NCBI GenBank assembly: GCA_016785225.1
Contig: JAFBJZ010000781.1
Span: forward strand, 1,674,001 to 1,738,000
Length of the DNA stretch: 64,000 nucleotides
Source: Psettodes erumei
Taxonomy: Eukaryota; Chordata; Actinopteri; Pleuronectiformes; Psettodidae
Direction of reading: 5' to 3'
The position numbers and the translations under genes are program-made. Shown in pieces: positions 11,716-25,347 of this stretch (the first letter of the stretch is position 1; each line of letters begins with the position of its first letter). The notes below the pieces were generated by a model. The model had not been told where the DNA came from and did not search any database. It was given only the letters and a program-made list of their open reading frames with translations.

Positions 11716-13689
11716 TCCCCAGGATATGCAGGAGGGTAAGGGTGCTTTGGGTGGGGGAGGTCACCGTGGTTGATTTTGGGCGGGGTTATGTGGTTCAGTG
11801 TGCTGGTACTTGAAAAAAAAAAAAGAAAGAAAGAAATTTTGATCTTTCATTTACCATGTCACCCCTGCCATATTTTTTGGAGAGTCTCCTTAAATTAAAG
11901 ATATTGTTGATTGTTATGGGAAAGATACAACTCTTTTTTGGTGCGAAGTAGCACGACGTGCAAACAGAAAGAGTAGTGTGAGCAGCGGCAGCGGGGTTGG
12001 TGTGTGGCGTGGAACAGTACTGAGCTCAGTTACTGTAGTTACGAAGGGAAATGGAGGAAAACAGACTTGGAGCGTAAAAATAAACTGAGGTCATGTTCGT
12101 GATCATGTTTATAGCGCGATTAAAATGCAGGCTGTTACACAGCACAGTAACGCCAGCTGGGTTGATTAAAATAAGTGTATCTGCTCCGTCAGATGCTCTT
12201 GACGAAGAACGATGGAACACTTTTGCCGGACAGTCACTTATATTCAACAAATTCTCATGGTACTTTCAGACCATGATGTAGTGCATAGTACTAGCATCCC
12301 GCAGGTGGAACAAAATGTGATAGAAGGCTAATGGAACGCTTGTCTCTTCAATGGAATTGATAATGATGCTTTTAAGCTGATAATGTAAAAGGAAAAAAAT
12401 GGTAATTGTTACCAAAATGCTTTTATATCAATTCAGGGAAAGGATTTTACAACGACGGCATATAAAGCTGGGAGTCTTCAAGCTGCGTAACCTGAACAGC
12501 TTGACGAATTACAGAAGAGATGGAATAAAAGCCGTTCTGTTGTTGACCTGAATGCTGACTAATTAGTTGTGACTCTCTGTTTTGCAGGAGCGTTGCAGGC
12601 CAGGTGACCAACACACCCTCAGCGTGTCCTAACAGGTGCTTCGGGCTCAGTGCCCTTGTAAGGGCACACTCCGCAGTGCACCGCTCTGCTGTTTACTCTC
12701 TCAGTCAACCAGCTGCACTGCACGTTTATAATACTCTCATAAGTGCGCTACAGATGGATATGGGTCCCCTCGCTGCCGCTCCCTGGCTCATGATTAATGA
12801 GTAGCACTTGGAGCCGCATGTGTTGCAGCCTCGCAGCTCCGACGTGTCTTTCCGGACCCGACATTTTGTATCCTCTGTGAAAAATGAGCTCCCTGGTATC
12901 ATTCATTATGCTGTTCCGCTGCCAGAAGTCTCCGATGTATATTCCTGTTCACTAAGCCCTGTGCCATGCTTGTACCGCGTGTGGGTGTCCGTGTCACTTT
13001 GCATCTAACTCACTTATCGAGACAGCCATCCAGTGAAATGCCTGCCAGGGGAATGACTTGACTGCAATTTGGGACTGTTACAAGTGAATGGAGGAAGGCC
13101 TGAAAGCCAAAGAAGGAAGGATCTTTGGGCTCCCGTAGAGGACGCGCTGCATAGGACGCCCTGGCGCAGCAGGAAGGAAGCCGCTTTTCTGCTGCGCAGG
13201 CACCCTGATATGACAATGGCCGAGTAATCATTGCTCCTCTCCTGAAGTTATAGCTGTAATTTGTTCTGTCGGAGAACGGAATCCATTTGTCTGACAGTGC
13301 TGGCCGCAGTCGGCAGACATGCTCGTGCGGTATCACACACGCACGCGCGCACGCAAAGAGGTACCGCGACCCACAGAGATGCACAGCAAACTCTCCTAAG
13401 CCTTCGTATAAACACACCCAGCGCTGTCACACACCGTGGAGCACACAGATAAACACACTCCCTACAACTCAGCACTCTCTCAAGGGCACGTTCCAATGAA
13501 GCCGCATTGGAAAACAGCCATCTGATGGATTGGACCCGGAGACGGCAGCACAGGCAAATCCCCTAATGTGGCATAAATAAGGCCGCCGTGCTCCGATCGC
13601 TCTCCACAGACAATGTAAATTATATTGTCAGGCGCAGTCACTTCCCCACTTGCTGTGCAACTAACAAGAGTCACCCGCCAAATCCCGAC

Positions 13690-13745
13690 AAGGAGAGGAG
13701 GAGCCGCCGGTGGGAAGGGAGAGGGGAATTAATTAAAGCCGCAGC
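13690..13745. promoter_or_regulatory. Candidate homeodomain site cluster
   Basis: AATTAATTAAAG at 13,727-13,738 is embedded between purine-rich and GC-rich sequence. It repeats the 11,688 site almost exactly. Confidence 0.25.
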
Positions 13746-16700
13746 CCAGTCCCACACAGACACAGAAGCACGGGCATGTACGGCGCGAACATGCGCACAC
13801 ATAAACAGATGTATTCACAAACAGAGCCACAGTTATAGGTAGTGTACGGAGGTTGATTTATTTCCCCTGCTCCTGTGGGCTCCCCTCCCTCTCCCGCGGC
13901 TCTCGGTGAAGGTCGATGCGACAGCTTTGCTGAGGAACAGAGGTGACGCTGTGCAGCCATTTTGGAGCTAAGCTCCCTGAATGTGTGCCTGAGGCCTGCA
14001 GAGTCTCACGGGGCTGACAAACTCAGCACAGAGGTCTGTGAATAATGTTAAGTGTGATGCATTGACTTCCATCACTTCAGAACTTCCCACAGCCGCCGCA
14101 GACTGATTAAATGCAGAGCCAAGGACGAGAAATTTAGTGCGAGCATTAACCTTTGTGGGCTGCGCCTTGTCATTCTCATCTCTTCACACAGTCCTTTACC
14201 AAAATTGTCCTTCCTGTGTCTTGGGAAGCAAGATGCAGCTGTTTTTTGTCAGGTTGCTTCCAAGATCTTCTGTCTGACCGCAGCTGTTTTATCCTTGACA
14301 AATCTCCTTTGATTCCTTTTGTGTCTTCACAACAAGGCTCCGTTGCTACGGAAGGAATCAGTGGGACCTGTCAGATGAATCTGCTCAGGTATTCCGCCAC
14401 TCCTTGTCAAATGTAGCGACTCTTTGTGAGATGTCGCGAAGGTGTTGTGGTACACCGATGGCAAGCCAGCGTCCACGAAATGGCGTGTTACGACGGCTCA
14501 GCGACGACAAGACTTCACTTATAAAGTGCGAAACAGAGCCTGCGGCACGCATAAACGGCTCCGCCGTGGACTGCGCAGCCCTCGCAGTGATGGCACCATA
14601 AGTGGGCACATTCATAAGATGAGAGATGCTTAAAGCAAACAGCATCTCTCGCACAACTCATATCCCCCCCACAAACACAGAAACCCACAAGTGCTCCTTC
14701 CTCGCGAGCTCCCGAGCATAGAAACAGCTCTGCCCTCTCTCTGTCAAACATTTCCTCCCATAGCCGGCTAAAAAAGTGTTTCCCAACGCTGACAGGGAGA
14801 ATGGATGGCCTCCATTACGCCTGGCTACAAACACATTCCGCCAGGATGAAGGGGCTGTAAATTATCCTCGCGAGCGAGCAGCCCAGGCCACGGCCGAGCC
14901 AACAACCCCCCCCCCCCTCCACGCACACACACACACACCTCCCTGCCTCTAATGGGGTCGGCCCATCCACAGCCTGCGCCGCACTGAATCACACACCCTA
15001 TATCCAAACATACACTGTCACCTGTGTGTATATACAGTTGGTGCGTGTCACTGATATGGGGCGGGGGAGTGCTTGTCGAATCAAACCTGGGAAGAAGTCC
15101 TTGAACCCATCATCTGAATACGTCCGATTTAACGAAGACAGGCGGCGCAGTGAGTAACGGCGTGGCGGGGGCGCAGCGGTCTCGCGCTAAATTACAGCAC
15201 AGCGACTGCGCGACGGGCCGCGCGCTGACAGATCTAATGCTGCGAAGCTGGAGGGCGTCGCTGCAGAAACATCAGCAGTATGTCGGGTCAAATTCAGTTC
15301 ACATGACACAAGTGCTGCTGGCAGCTGGATGGCCCTCCAGCAGGCCGAGACGTCGCCCCGTGGCACGCTTAAATGCTAAGTGCGCGCGCGTAAATCATTA
15401 CATACAAAAAGTAAAATGTCAGGCGACGCTGTGTACCCATTAGGTAAAGCTTGTTCTTCCTGTGTGACGGTCCCCTCCCATTCTCACCCTGCAGCGCTGA
15501 TAGCAATCTAGGTCCTCCCTTTTGGCAGTTGACAACAGAACCCCCCCAAAGGAGAACTCTTCCCACTGTAACTACCTCTCTTTCTTCTTTTTTTCGCGAC
15601 CTTTCAACCGTTTGTCTCTGCTGCTTCTTTTTCGCGCAGCTGGGAGATTCCTGAGAGGCCGGCTGTTAAATAAATGGGGTCATAAGCTTGGGACTTTTTT
15701 TGTGGCTCGGACAAGTGTTGTTTGGCTTTTTTTTCTGAGTGTGTGTATGTGGATCTGTGGACGTCCATTTGGTTTCTAGGTCAACCTTGTTGTTCGCCAG
15801 GATGGAATTAATTCCTACGTGGATTGCCACATACTTCTATTAATATTGATGGTGGTTTGAAGAAGTGGTCAGGGCGATGTTTTTATCATTTACTGACCTG
15901 CTGCTGTTGAATATGAATATGAAATCCAATAGCATCCATGTTCGTGCAATTGTGTCTCTTCACAGGCTTTGTTAAGTGGATGAGTTCATCCGCACTGCAA
16001 TGTGTCTCTCCAGAAACAGCGGCCCTGTCTTTTCTTTTCTTTCTTTTCTGGGCGGCTTGCTTGCTTTTACTAGCGCCTGCACTGTTCAGAAGTGACAGCT
16101 CACTTTTTGTGATGAACATAAAGTGAATTCTACACACGCTTGCTTACAGAATCAAGCCAGCAGACAAGAACTCGCTCTGTGTTGCACAAATTTAGGTGAA
16201 CGTGTTTTAAAATATTTCAATTTTATTGAAACACAGTATGTGTGCATGAGGCCTTTGGAAAAGTATGGAGTTCCATAGCTAGGAGCACCAAAGGAGCTGT
16301 TTCTATTTTTTATGGGGGAAAATGTTCATAGCACAAACATCAAAATTACATTCACCTCAGCTGTAAAGGGGGAGAGACAGAAATCTTAAAACATGGGCAA
16401 AGGAAGTCAAATCTTTCTGAACGGCTCTGACGCCACATGGGGTTAATGAGAAGATAAGTTGGGTGAACGGAGCCTTCAAAGTTTCACCTTGATTTCCCAG
16501 TGCTGCCGCACAGTGAACCGCACAACCTGACAGAATCAGCCCCCTCCTCCCTGCTCAGGTCCTCACCGCGGGGCGGCCAGCTGCAGGGTCCCGCCTGAGG
16601 TGGAACGGGCCCTGGTGACAGGTCACATTATACCTGGGTGCTGACAGGGGGGAAAGGGTCAGCCCTGCTGTCAGGGCCAAGAGGGAACAGAGGAGGTGAT

Positions 16701-19334
16701 GGGAGTGGGAGGAGGAGGAGGAGTGAGGAAGAATGGAGCTCCTTTCATGGGGCCCTTCCTTGAGTGATCGGCAGCACAGCTGTGACAGTGGGCACACGTG
16801 GGCTTGAGTCCACACAGACAGAGGTGGAAAGAGCGCCACAGGAATGTGGTGGAGGGGAGACCCGGCACCCAGAGCTCTGTTTACCCTTCATTTAAATTGC
16901 AGAATAGGTTTAACCACCTTGTAAAGCTGACATAAATCTTAATCACACAAAATTTGAGCCACGCATAGGGTTACAAGAGGGAATTCATGAGAAAAGGCTC
17001 TTTCACGAGAAAAGTGCACAAACGGAGCATTTTTTTCCAATTATTTTATTTAACTCAGTGGTACGCACTGCATGGTGGTTGTAATGTCTGACGAATCACA
17101 TCCACATCCGGAAAACAAACCGAAATGAACAAGGCCTGAAAGGTTGTGAATGACACAAGAGGAAGTTTGAAAAATGGCCCTCTCAACATATTTTCTCTAC
17201 CCCGCTACTGGGTTCTGTCGCAAGGAAACAAAAAGAGTTCCTCTCTCTCAGGGCTTTGAAGAGTCAGGAGCAGGAAACCCTGAGTTGTGTTGCTGTCTGT
17301 CAGTGTTTCCAGCAACGTGCTTCTGGTGGCTGTCCCCGCATCCTATTGGAGCGCTACCTTTGGGGAAACATGGAGACATGATGTGGACAGGGTCAGGTCA
17401 CCCTGGCATGTGGCCTGCATGCAGGCAGGCTCCATGTGTGAGACGATGAGAGGATTCTCCCTCCTGGCTCAAACAACTGACATTAACTTCATTTACAACA
17501 AATGTGTAAAGAACAAAATACACCTTTCTCAAGAGGTTGAAGACTTTATAGTGGGTTTTAGCCAGTATCTTCCAGCTTGGACAGTGGTGCAAAGACATTT
17601 AGCCTCTATTTGACCTTACAATCCCAGATACTTTACAGAATGGTGGCAGATGAAAGGAAAAGTGAATGAGTCTGTTAGTGAGATACTGGGCCACCACCTC
17701 CAGAACAATTTCAGCAGCTCATTTTTGAAGTTTTAATGAGTCTAAATTATTCTCCATTTGTTACATGATACTATTTGCCAGCATTTAATATTCATATTTC
17801 TGTCAGGTCAAATGGGATTATCCTTATTTTTTTCCCTCATCAATTCAAGTCACAAAAAAGTTGAGTGTACCTGCTTCAGGATGTTTAACTCATCATTTCT
17901 GACGCGCTGTCTGCCTCAGCGCTTGGACTCCGTGTCCTCTCCTTACCTCCCCTGGCTGTTGAACAGAGACCGGCCGCCACAGTCATCCCTTTCCTGTCAG
18001 CGCTGCACCCATTCATCAGCCCGTAAATGAAGTAGCAGGTTTATTAGGCTGCGGTAAAACAATCCGCCCTCCGCCCGTCCAGAGCCAGCACGTGGAGACA
18101 GCCAGCTCCCTGCTGGCCGGACTCTGCTGACAGAGCTGGTGTGCCGTCTTTGTGCACCAGGTGAGCAAACCGTGATGGCTAGTTGGCAGTCATCCGAAAG
18201 CAAACAAGCCCCGCTTCATTTTTATTCCCTGCTCCTCTCATATGATGTGTATTGTGAACAGCACATGTAATATTTTACAGTCTAAAAGATGTGTTCTAAA
18301 ATTTATGAATTGGGACTTTACGGCATGTGTGAGAAAACTGATACAACAGTCACGGATTCAGCTACATTGCAGTCACACATCAGGAAGTTACTCTTCATTG
18401 AACTTCTGCGTTTCTCTGATGTGTATACTGTATGTATAATGCCTGAAATGTTTCTACTGCAGTCTTCAGTATCTAAACCAGACCAACTAATCCTTTGCTA
18501 CTTTCACCTGGTGAGCATGATCATCCTCCTTGGAAAAATATTCTTTTTCGAAACAAACGTGCTGAATCATGGCGTTAAATTAAACCTTGCACAATACGCA
18601 GCTGTACGGTGGAAATATTAACCACTCAAATCAGTCACAAGTATAAGATATATGCCGATAGATGGGAAAAAGATCAGACGGGTGGCAGTAAACAATGGAA
18701 TCCAGTGAAACGCATGAAATACTTTCAAATTCAAATGTAAAATAATATCAAACTGGAGCAGCTGATCGTCTATCTTCTTACTCCAGATGTAACTGTATCA
18801 TTTGTGTATATTCATATGTACGGCGTCGTCAAAGAGCGAGAGAGACACTGTGAAAGCCGACTTGTGTGTTCGTACACGGTGTCAAGCAGAGAGGTGTTGA
18901 CGGTGATTCTGCGTGACCGGCCCGTCTCCGTGCCGACCTCCGAGCCATGCCTGCTGGAGAGATGCGTTTGACAGCAGAAATCATAACCAAGGCGCAGGTC
19001 TCTGCTGTCTTTTCACTCCCCAAATCATGGTGCAGAGATGCTGACCTCTTATTTTCTTTTAATTTTTTTTCTTTCACACACCACCACCACCAGTTGGCGC
19101 GTTCGCCATGTTGACAAGCTGGTCAACGTCCCCCTGCTCACATGACATTTGCACAGTCTCATCTTTCTGGTCTTGTTGTGGCTTCGCTAATGACCACACA
19201 CACACACACACGCACACACGGTGAAGGGGATAGAAGACGCTGCGCTATTTGGGTACGTCAGTCCAATGTGCAGAGGAGTTTGTTGGCTCGCCAGGCAGGA
19301 TTACATCAAACAGACAGGCCCCTTCTATTGAGGT

Positions 19335-19336
<2 letters not shown>

Positions 19337-19370
<34 letters not shown>
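19337..19370. repeat. CA microsatellite
   Basis: An uninterrupted CA run of about 34 bases, ending at TATG. Confidence 0.95.
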
Positions 19371-19373
<3 letters not shown>

Positions 19374-19690
19374 GCTCTCTCCGTCCGGCAGGTAATTATA
19401 AACTGGAGGTCTTCCATCAAACACAAATTCACCCTCTTGACTTCACAAATATTGATAAAGAGTCTGTCCACAGTGATTCAAGAGCAACCACGCAGAAAAA
19501 AAGTGTCTCCGTCAAGGTGTTGTTTGCCTTATTTGATTTCATACACACGCCGCCATCAACACACAGCCCCCATTGTACGTGCTCATAGGTAGATAAAGGC
19601 CTGCAGGTACAGTACGTCTGTGTATGAGGACTTTTGGTACGCATACACACATACAAAAAAATGCATAAAAAATATGCAAAAAGATACGTG

Positions 19691-19691
<1 letters not shown>

Positions 19692-19730
<39 letters not shown>
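19692..19730. repeat. CA microsatellite
   Basis: An uninterrupted CA run of about 39 bases, one of the two longest dinucleotide tracts in the window. Confidence 0.95.
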
Positions 19731-19731
<1 letters not shown>

Positions 19732-19815
19732 AAGTGAGTTCAAAACAAAGGCAGCCAAGTATTAGGGTGAAGCCAAGCATGAGGCATGAGTGTCAGTCAA
19801 GGCAAATCACCCTTT

Positions 19816-19854
19816 GTCTGCCTGCCTGCCTGTCTACCTGTCTGTCTGTCTGCT

Positions 19855-19889
<35 letters not shown>
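19816..19889. repeat. Compound CTGN tetranucleotide and TG microsatellite
   Basis: CTGC/CTGT tetranucleotide units (19,816-19,852) are followed by a TG run (19,859-19,889). The CA-to-TG strand switch against the tract at 19,692 gives complementary arms about 130 bases apart. Confidence 0.9.
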
Positions 19890-19892
<3 letters not shown>

Positions 19893-20021
19893 GGAGAGTC
19901 TGGCTGGCTGTTTGGAGCTCAGCCTGGAGCCTATCCAGGCCATCACTCACACTTTACCCTAGGAGAGGGCGTTGGACAGGTTTTATTAAAACTCTGTCAG
20001 AGGGTGTGTGTATAAACGTCT

Positions 20022-20022
20022 C

Positions 20023-20053
<31 letters not shown>
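20022..20053. repeat. Compound TG and GA microsatellite
   Basis: A TG run of about 20 bases passes directly into a GA run of about 12 bases. Confidence 0.9.
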
Positions 20054-20054
<1 letters not shown>

Positions 20055-20059
20055 CGACT

Positions 20060-23000
20060 GAGTGTGTGCGTGCATGCATCTGCCTCAGGCTCAGAAGAGA
20101 TATCATCTCTCCCTTGACATGTTCTTTCATCTTGGCTTTTTTCCTCCTTGACAGACACCATTTTGGTTGCCAGTCAGTTTTTTTTTTAAACTCAGGCCTT
20201 TCCGCACGGCTGACTTAATCCACTGTGTTGTGTGTGGTGTGCGGCAGCGCCTGGATTACTTGATGCCTTTTCAGTTATCTCATCAGCAACATGAATATTC
20301 AAATGCAATTCTAGTGAATCAGAGGTTTTTAAATGTAGCCAGCGATGAAAGCGTTGTCCGTATTCATCCCTCCTGTCCGTACTGGCTCGGAAAGAAAAAA
20401 AACCCCCTCCGAACCGGACGCTTCTCATACGAACTTCAGTCAAACTGTTTATTTAGAAACCATTGGAAATATTATGGAAACCGATTACTACTAAACAACA
20501 TATTGTGTTATGTAAATGACTGAGGCCACCATTAGATTTTTTATTTTAGCAAAGCTACAATGACCATAAATGATAGTTTCTCAATTTCTTCATTAGAAAA
20601 CAACTAGAAAACCAGAAACAAATTAATTTTTAAAAAAACAGCCTCCACAGGCTAAAGTGTGAAGTACTTGACCCCCCCTTTCTACTTGAACAACAGCAGC
20701 TTGATCAGAAAAGGTCTTTTTGGAAGGGTAGCAGCCAAGAATCCACTGTTTCAGAAGGGCAACAGGGTGAAAAGGCTACGCTACGCTAAAGCTCACTGAG
20801 ATTGGAATGGAGATCAATGCACAGCACTGCACATATGGGAATGTGACAGTTGCATCAAGGTCGACTTGACACAAATCAAACAGCGCAACACGTGATGTGT
20901 TTTTGTTTTCTCGTTGTCGTGCGGCGCACCGTGAAAGTAACGCGTGGAGCTGCGGCGGAGAGGTGTCACAGATGTTCCGTCTCCACAAGTGAATTGCTTC
21001 TTATAGCTACATGAAGAGAAGGAGGGGAAGCCACACACGCAGCAGGCGCAGTAATTAAAACGCTGAGACAAGGCTTTCCCTGTGTGTGATAGCTCCCCCC
21101 CCACACCCAAGTCTCCCCCCCTCCCTCCGGACCTGCTCGCTCCCATCAACAGGCCGTAAGTTTTTAATCATGTTGAAATGATTTATTTAAACGTCAGGCA
21201 ATGTGTCACCTCTCTTCCTTTCATTTTTCAAAATGTTTGTGTTCTTTGCTGGATGATAAATTTATCTTCAGACAACCCCAATATGACTAATTAACTCTGA
21301 AATATCAGAACCAGATGTCAGGCTGAAGGAAGTTCTTAACAGGCAGCCAAGATCGCCGGCTCACCTCCTGCCTTCCTCCTCCGACAACAGCCCTCCTCCC
21401 CTCACAAACCACTCCAGCCCTCCGCCATGGCCCCAGTTTTTTTTTTTTTGTTTTTTTTTACACACACCTTCCTAAGAAGTCGGAGCTGTCCTGTTGAGAA
21501 CCAACGCGTTGCAGAGGGTAATAAATCTGGCAGTGTGAACTTAACCTGCACATGCCCTGTGTTTACCTCCTCCTCCTTTTCCCCTCTATGTCACTCAGCA
21601 CCTCCACCTAATTTATTCTCCTCCCTCCCCATACTGGCTCGCTTTGCTCACTCACGCTCCAAAGATTCAGGTTTTAGTGAAATATTGAGCTTATGCCCAG
21701 AATGTGTAACCAGACCCCAAGTTGGTAAATTTATGCTCTCAGACCCTCAAAAAAAAGTCCAGATACTACTTTTAAACGTATCCCCCGCTTCTTCTTCTTC
21801 TTCTTCTTCTTCTTCTTCTTCTTCTTCTCCTTTTTTTCACAGCTAATCTCAGACAAATGTACTTTCTCATGATTTATGTCACTCTTTATTTCCGCCTAAT
21901 GTCAAAAATGTTTGGATCAGGAGACTTAAGTGGGATATGAATTCAGTTCCTCCGTATTCTGGCTCACACAGTGATAATGTTTTGAGTTGGAGCGGCGGTG
22001 AAAAAAAAAAAAAAAGCCTCTGTCCCTGCAGAAATGCCTCAAAAAGCAAAGGGCCCCTGCAGGAACATTGCAGCACTGACACTTTGACAGTTTGCCATGA
22101 GTGACGTCTGATCTGTACAAATTTCAGGACTAATAAATCTACCTGTCAGAGCTTGGGACTTGAAAGGGCCGCAGCCCTGCGGCACAGCTTTAACACAACT
22201 TGTGTTGATGAAATTCTGTAGGCTGGAGAATTATAGCTGTCAGAAAAACGCCCACATCAAACCTGAAACCTTGGCGTGCTTTCTTCTTTTCCCCTCTGCT
22301 CTCTCAACACTCGTATATTGCTCATTCACCTCCCTCCCTCCCTCCCTGCTGCCTCTCCCTTCCAGACATCTTTCTTTTCTTTTCCTTCCTCCTGTTCTTT
22401 CTCACTGCTTGGAAAATGAAACATAGGCGTCCTTTCATGGCTTGGTGACCATCATTACATCATTTTGACACCCCAGGACCCCCCCTCTCGAACATACACA
22501 CACATCAATGCTTTCTCTGCCAGTACAAAAAGTTTGCTTATAGACAATAAGTTGTCATGGGTGACGGGTGTGACTCGCCGACCGTCATGTCCACAGCTCT
22601 CTCCTGACATTTGGCTTTGACGGAGGGAGGGAAGGCGATGCAATCCCATTGGCTGGCCCGGGTAACAAATGTGTCACAAGCGCATCAGAGTCACCAGCCG
22701 AAACTGGTTGAAACGGGCCGAAAGGTGGGAAAGCGACACGTGATTTCACAGGAAGGGGTGTTGTATGTGTGTGATTTAAACACCAAAAGGCCCATAAATC
22801 ACCTACACACTCCCCTCTTTCCACCGCCTCCCATTTCCACATCCTTCCAGGCCCGCTGCCTTCTCCCCTCCCTCCCCCTTCTCGCTGGATTTATTCCTGT
22901 TTATCTTTGATCCCAGACCGGTTTGCTCCTCGTGTCCTTTCAGCTTTCGGCTGATGTATCCTGTGGGTGATCTGCGAATGTTTAGATACTTCGCTGCCGC

Positions 23001-25050
23001 CGCTGATTTTCCTGTAAACGTTTTGAGAGGGGCAGATCATATTTGCGTTCTACAAAGCGCCGCTGTTGGCGCTAAAAGTTCACTGGAGTCCCGGGGACCA
23101 ACGGCAGTCTGAGCTTATTGATTTAAATGTCAAAAGGTGTGCCTCTTGCGTAAGGTCGGGACCCTGCCGGTGCAGTGTGATCATTCAGCTGAGGCAAATA
23201 GCCTGTGAAGGTGCTCTGCTTCATCATTGAAATGACTCAGTCAACTGTGTGAGCCGGGTAACGTTTTACCTACGGACAGGCAAAGTGGAATTAATATTAC
23301 ATCATACTTGGAGACAGGATGTCTTGGTGGTTTCGAGAGGCTGTCGCGCTGCCACAAGTTCACACATCCAGTCCGCGCAAAAGCCACTTTGTGTCTGCCA
23401 CGCATGAGTCACTCCTTTCGCAGAGTCATTGTCAACACCTAAATTGCAAATCAGATTGCGTTCCATGACTTTAATTCGCTTTGATCACCTAAGCTATTTT
23501 TCATCAGTCATACCACATAAAAGAGTGACAGCAGAAATATCTGTGTTCATTAGCCCCATGCTGAAACAGCGGCAGCCATTTACACTACACACGCAGTCAC
23601 TGCAGCAATCTGTCAGTCCATGTGCTTGTCAATCACTCCGAGTCTCTGTGGGAAGCCGCCTCTGACTGACAGCCCGTGTGATCTCTCCCAAGGGCTGGCA
23701 GGAAGGCAACAAAAAGCCCAGCTACAGTAATTGGCAAGATAAAGACATCCCGCCACAGCAGCAGTGTCACTCATTTGGTGCCAGAGCGATGAATCAACAT
23801 GAAACACGCCACACCAGTTAACCAAAGGGAAAGTCTGCTTGTCGCCTAACTGGTAACCAATCAGGAGGCCGACTCAGGGGTCACTTCCCCCGGCGACTGG
23901 CTGAGAGGTGACCTGTTTAAACTAACGCCCTGTAGCCCCCCCTTTCCTCTGTATTCACCTCTCTAACCTTCTCACCTCCACTCTCCCCTCCCCTTGTACG
24001 CCCTGACCCCTGACTGACCTGTTGGCCCTTTGCTTAGGTCAGCTTACAACATAAACGCCATCCCTCCCCTCTGTCTGCTCCATCTTAGCCCTGTCCTTCA
24101 CACACCTGGTTCTCATTTCTCACATTTCACTTTCCATCAGTGCTGCAGGAGGGATGCCATCTGTCTGTGTGGGGGGAGAAGGTGGAGAAGGTTGAGCTGC
24201 CAATGTGAAATAAAGGAATACGGCCCAAGAACATTTATTGAAAGACTTGTGAGTCATATTGAAAATGTAAATAAAACATTCTTTAACAAGGAAAGCTCTT
24301 TGTGAAAGAGATAGTCTGACCTAGATAAGGTTTTACCCTACAGATAAATCTAAGTGAAAACTGAGTTTCCTGAATCAGTGGAGACTCCCAGAATTAAGTT
24401 AGTCCTTTGCTGGTGTCAGTCCACTCAGAGAGGTCAGATAGGGTATCCGTGACTTCTGTAGAGGTCCTGTCACAGTGTGTATGGTTTACTGAGTGTGTCT
24501 CCTGATGACCTGTGTCTGACCTCCCTCTCAGCCCTCTCTCAATCACCCCTGTCTCCACAGACACCTCTCCTCCACACCCTCCTTCTTCTGCTGCTGCTGC
24601 AACAGGAGAGCAGACCAAGCAGGGGGGCTACTTCTCTCTGAAGGCCTCCAAAGAGGGACCCCCTGCGCAGCATGTAAAAGCCCTCTCTCATACATACAGA
24701 CACACACACACACACACACGGGGAGCCCGTGTCGACCTGCCTGACTCTTCACAGGGTAGTCATTAGTCATCAGGCAGATCAAAGGACAACCGCAGGAAGT
24801 GAAAGGACCTTGACAGGGAGGAGTCCATGGCTGGCAGGCCATCGCTCATCCTCAGCTGACAGGGAGGCACGCTCTGCATCTGACTGCTGTTTCTGCTCAG
24901 GCCTTGTGGCTGAAATGTGGCTCATTTTTCAGTCAGAGGTTTGTCTTTGATATAGCTGACTTGATTTTAGAAGGAAGGACTCACCGTGCTGTGAAAAGAC
25001 TCTGTCTGCCCAGTCTACAATTGATTCAACGGTTAGTCATACTCTCTTTT
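20060..25050. other. Gene desert; no gene seen
   Basis: No supportable gene. It holds T- and C-rich tracts (21,098-21,123; 21,439-21,460) and an A15 tract near 22,001. The stretch at about 23,100-23,330 is repeat-free with TTATTGATTTAAAT and GGAATTAATATTA, possibly regulatory but weak. Confidence 0.55.
21788..21828. repeat. CTT trinucleotide microsatellite
   Basis: A pure CTT run of about 41 bases. It creates a serine-repeat frame that is not a gene. Confidence 0.95.
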
Positions 25051-25179
25051 AAAGGGATAGTTTTAAAAACTGAGTCATATAATGATTTCGTGACAAGCAA
25101 CATTTTATTAAGTTAATTCGGGACTTCTATGCAGAATGCTTTTCGGGGTGTCATTTAGCGTTTTGGTTTTTTTTTTTAC

Positions 25180-25347
25180 TTTGGCCAGAGCCAGGCTAGC
25201 TGTTCGCCAAGCTTTCATTCTGGCGAATCGCCACGTGTTCCAGCTCCCTACTTAACGTACAGACATGAGGGTGGTGTCATTATTCTTATCTGACTTGTGG
25301 CAAAGTGAATAAGTGTATTTCCCAAAACTGCAAAACTATTCCTAAAG
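25180..25347 (-). repeat. Dispersed percomorph repeat, copy 1
   Basis: Read on the minus strand it has the order I recall for an abundant percomorph repeat: a GGGAAATACACTTATTC-type start, CCCTCATGTCTGTACG, then CAGCTAGCCTGGCTCTGGCC. The middle is rearranged around 25,206-25,245. A GGGATAGTT piece near 25,056 may be another end of the same insertion. The copy is old and non-coding. Confidence 0.65.

Larger units (their letters stand above)
10430..19190. other. Gene desert; no gene seen
   Basis: No coding exon, RNA gene or intact mobile element was found. It contains short homeodomain-core sites (listed separately at 11,640 and 13,690), a C10 tract followed by a CA run near 14,906-14,937, and a purine-rich repeat near 11,811-11,835. 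The remainder is moderately GC-balanced unique-looking sequence, and all ORFs are short and featureless. Confidence 0.6.

Noticed and set aside
21427..21846. Serine-run protein frame
   Set aside because: The run is a CTT microsatellite read in frame.
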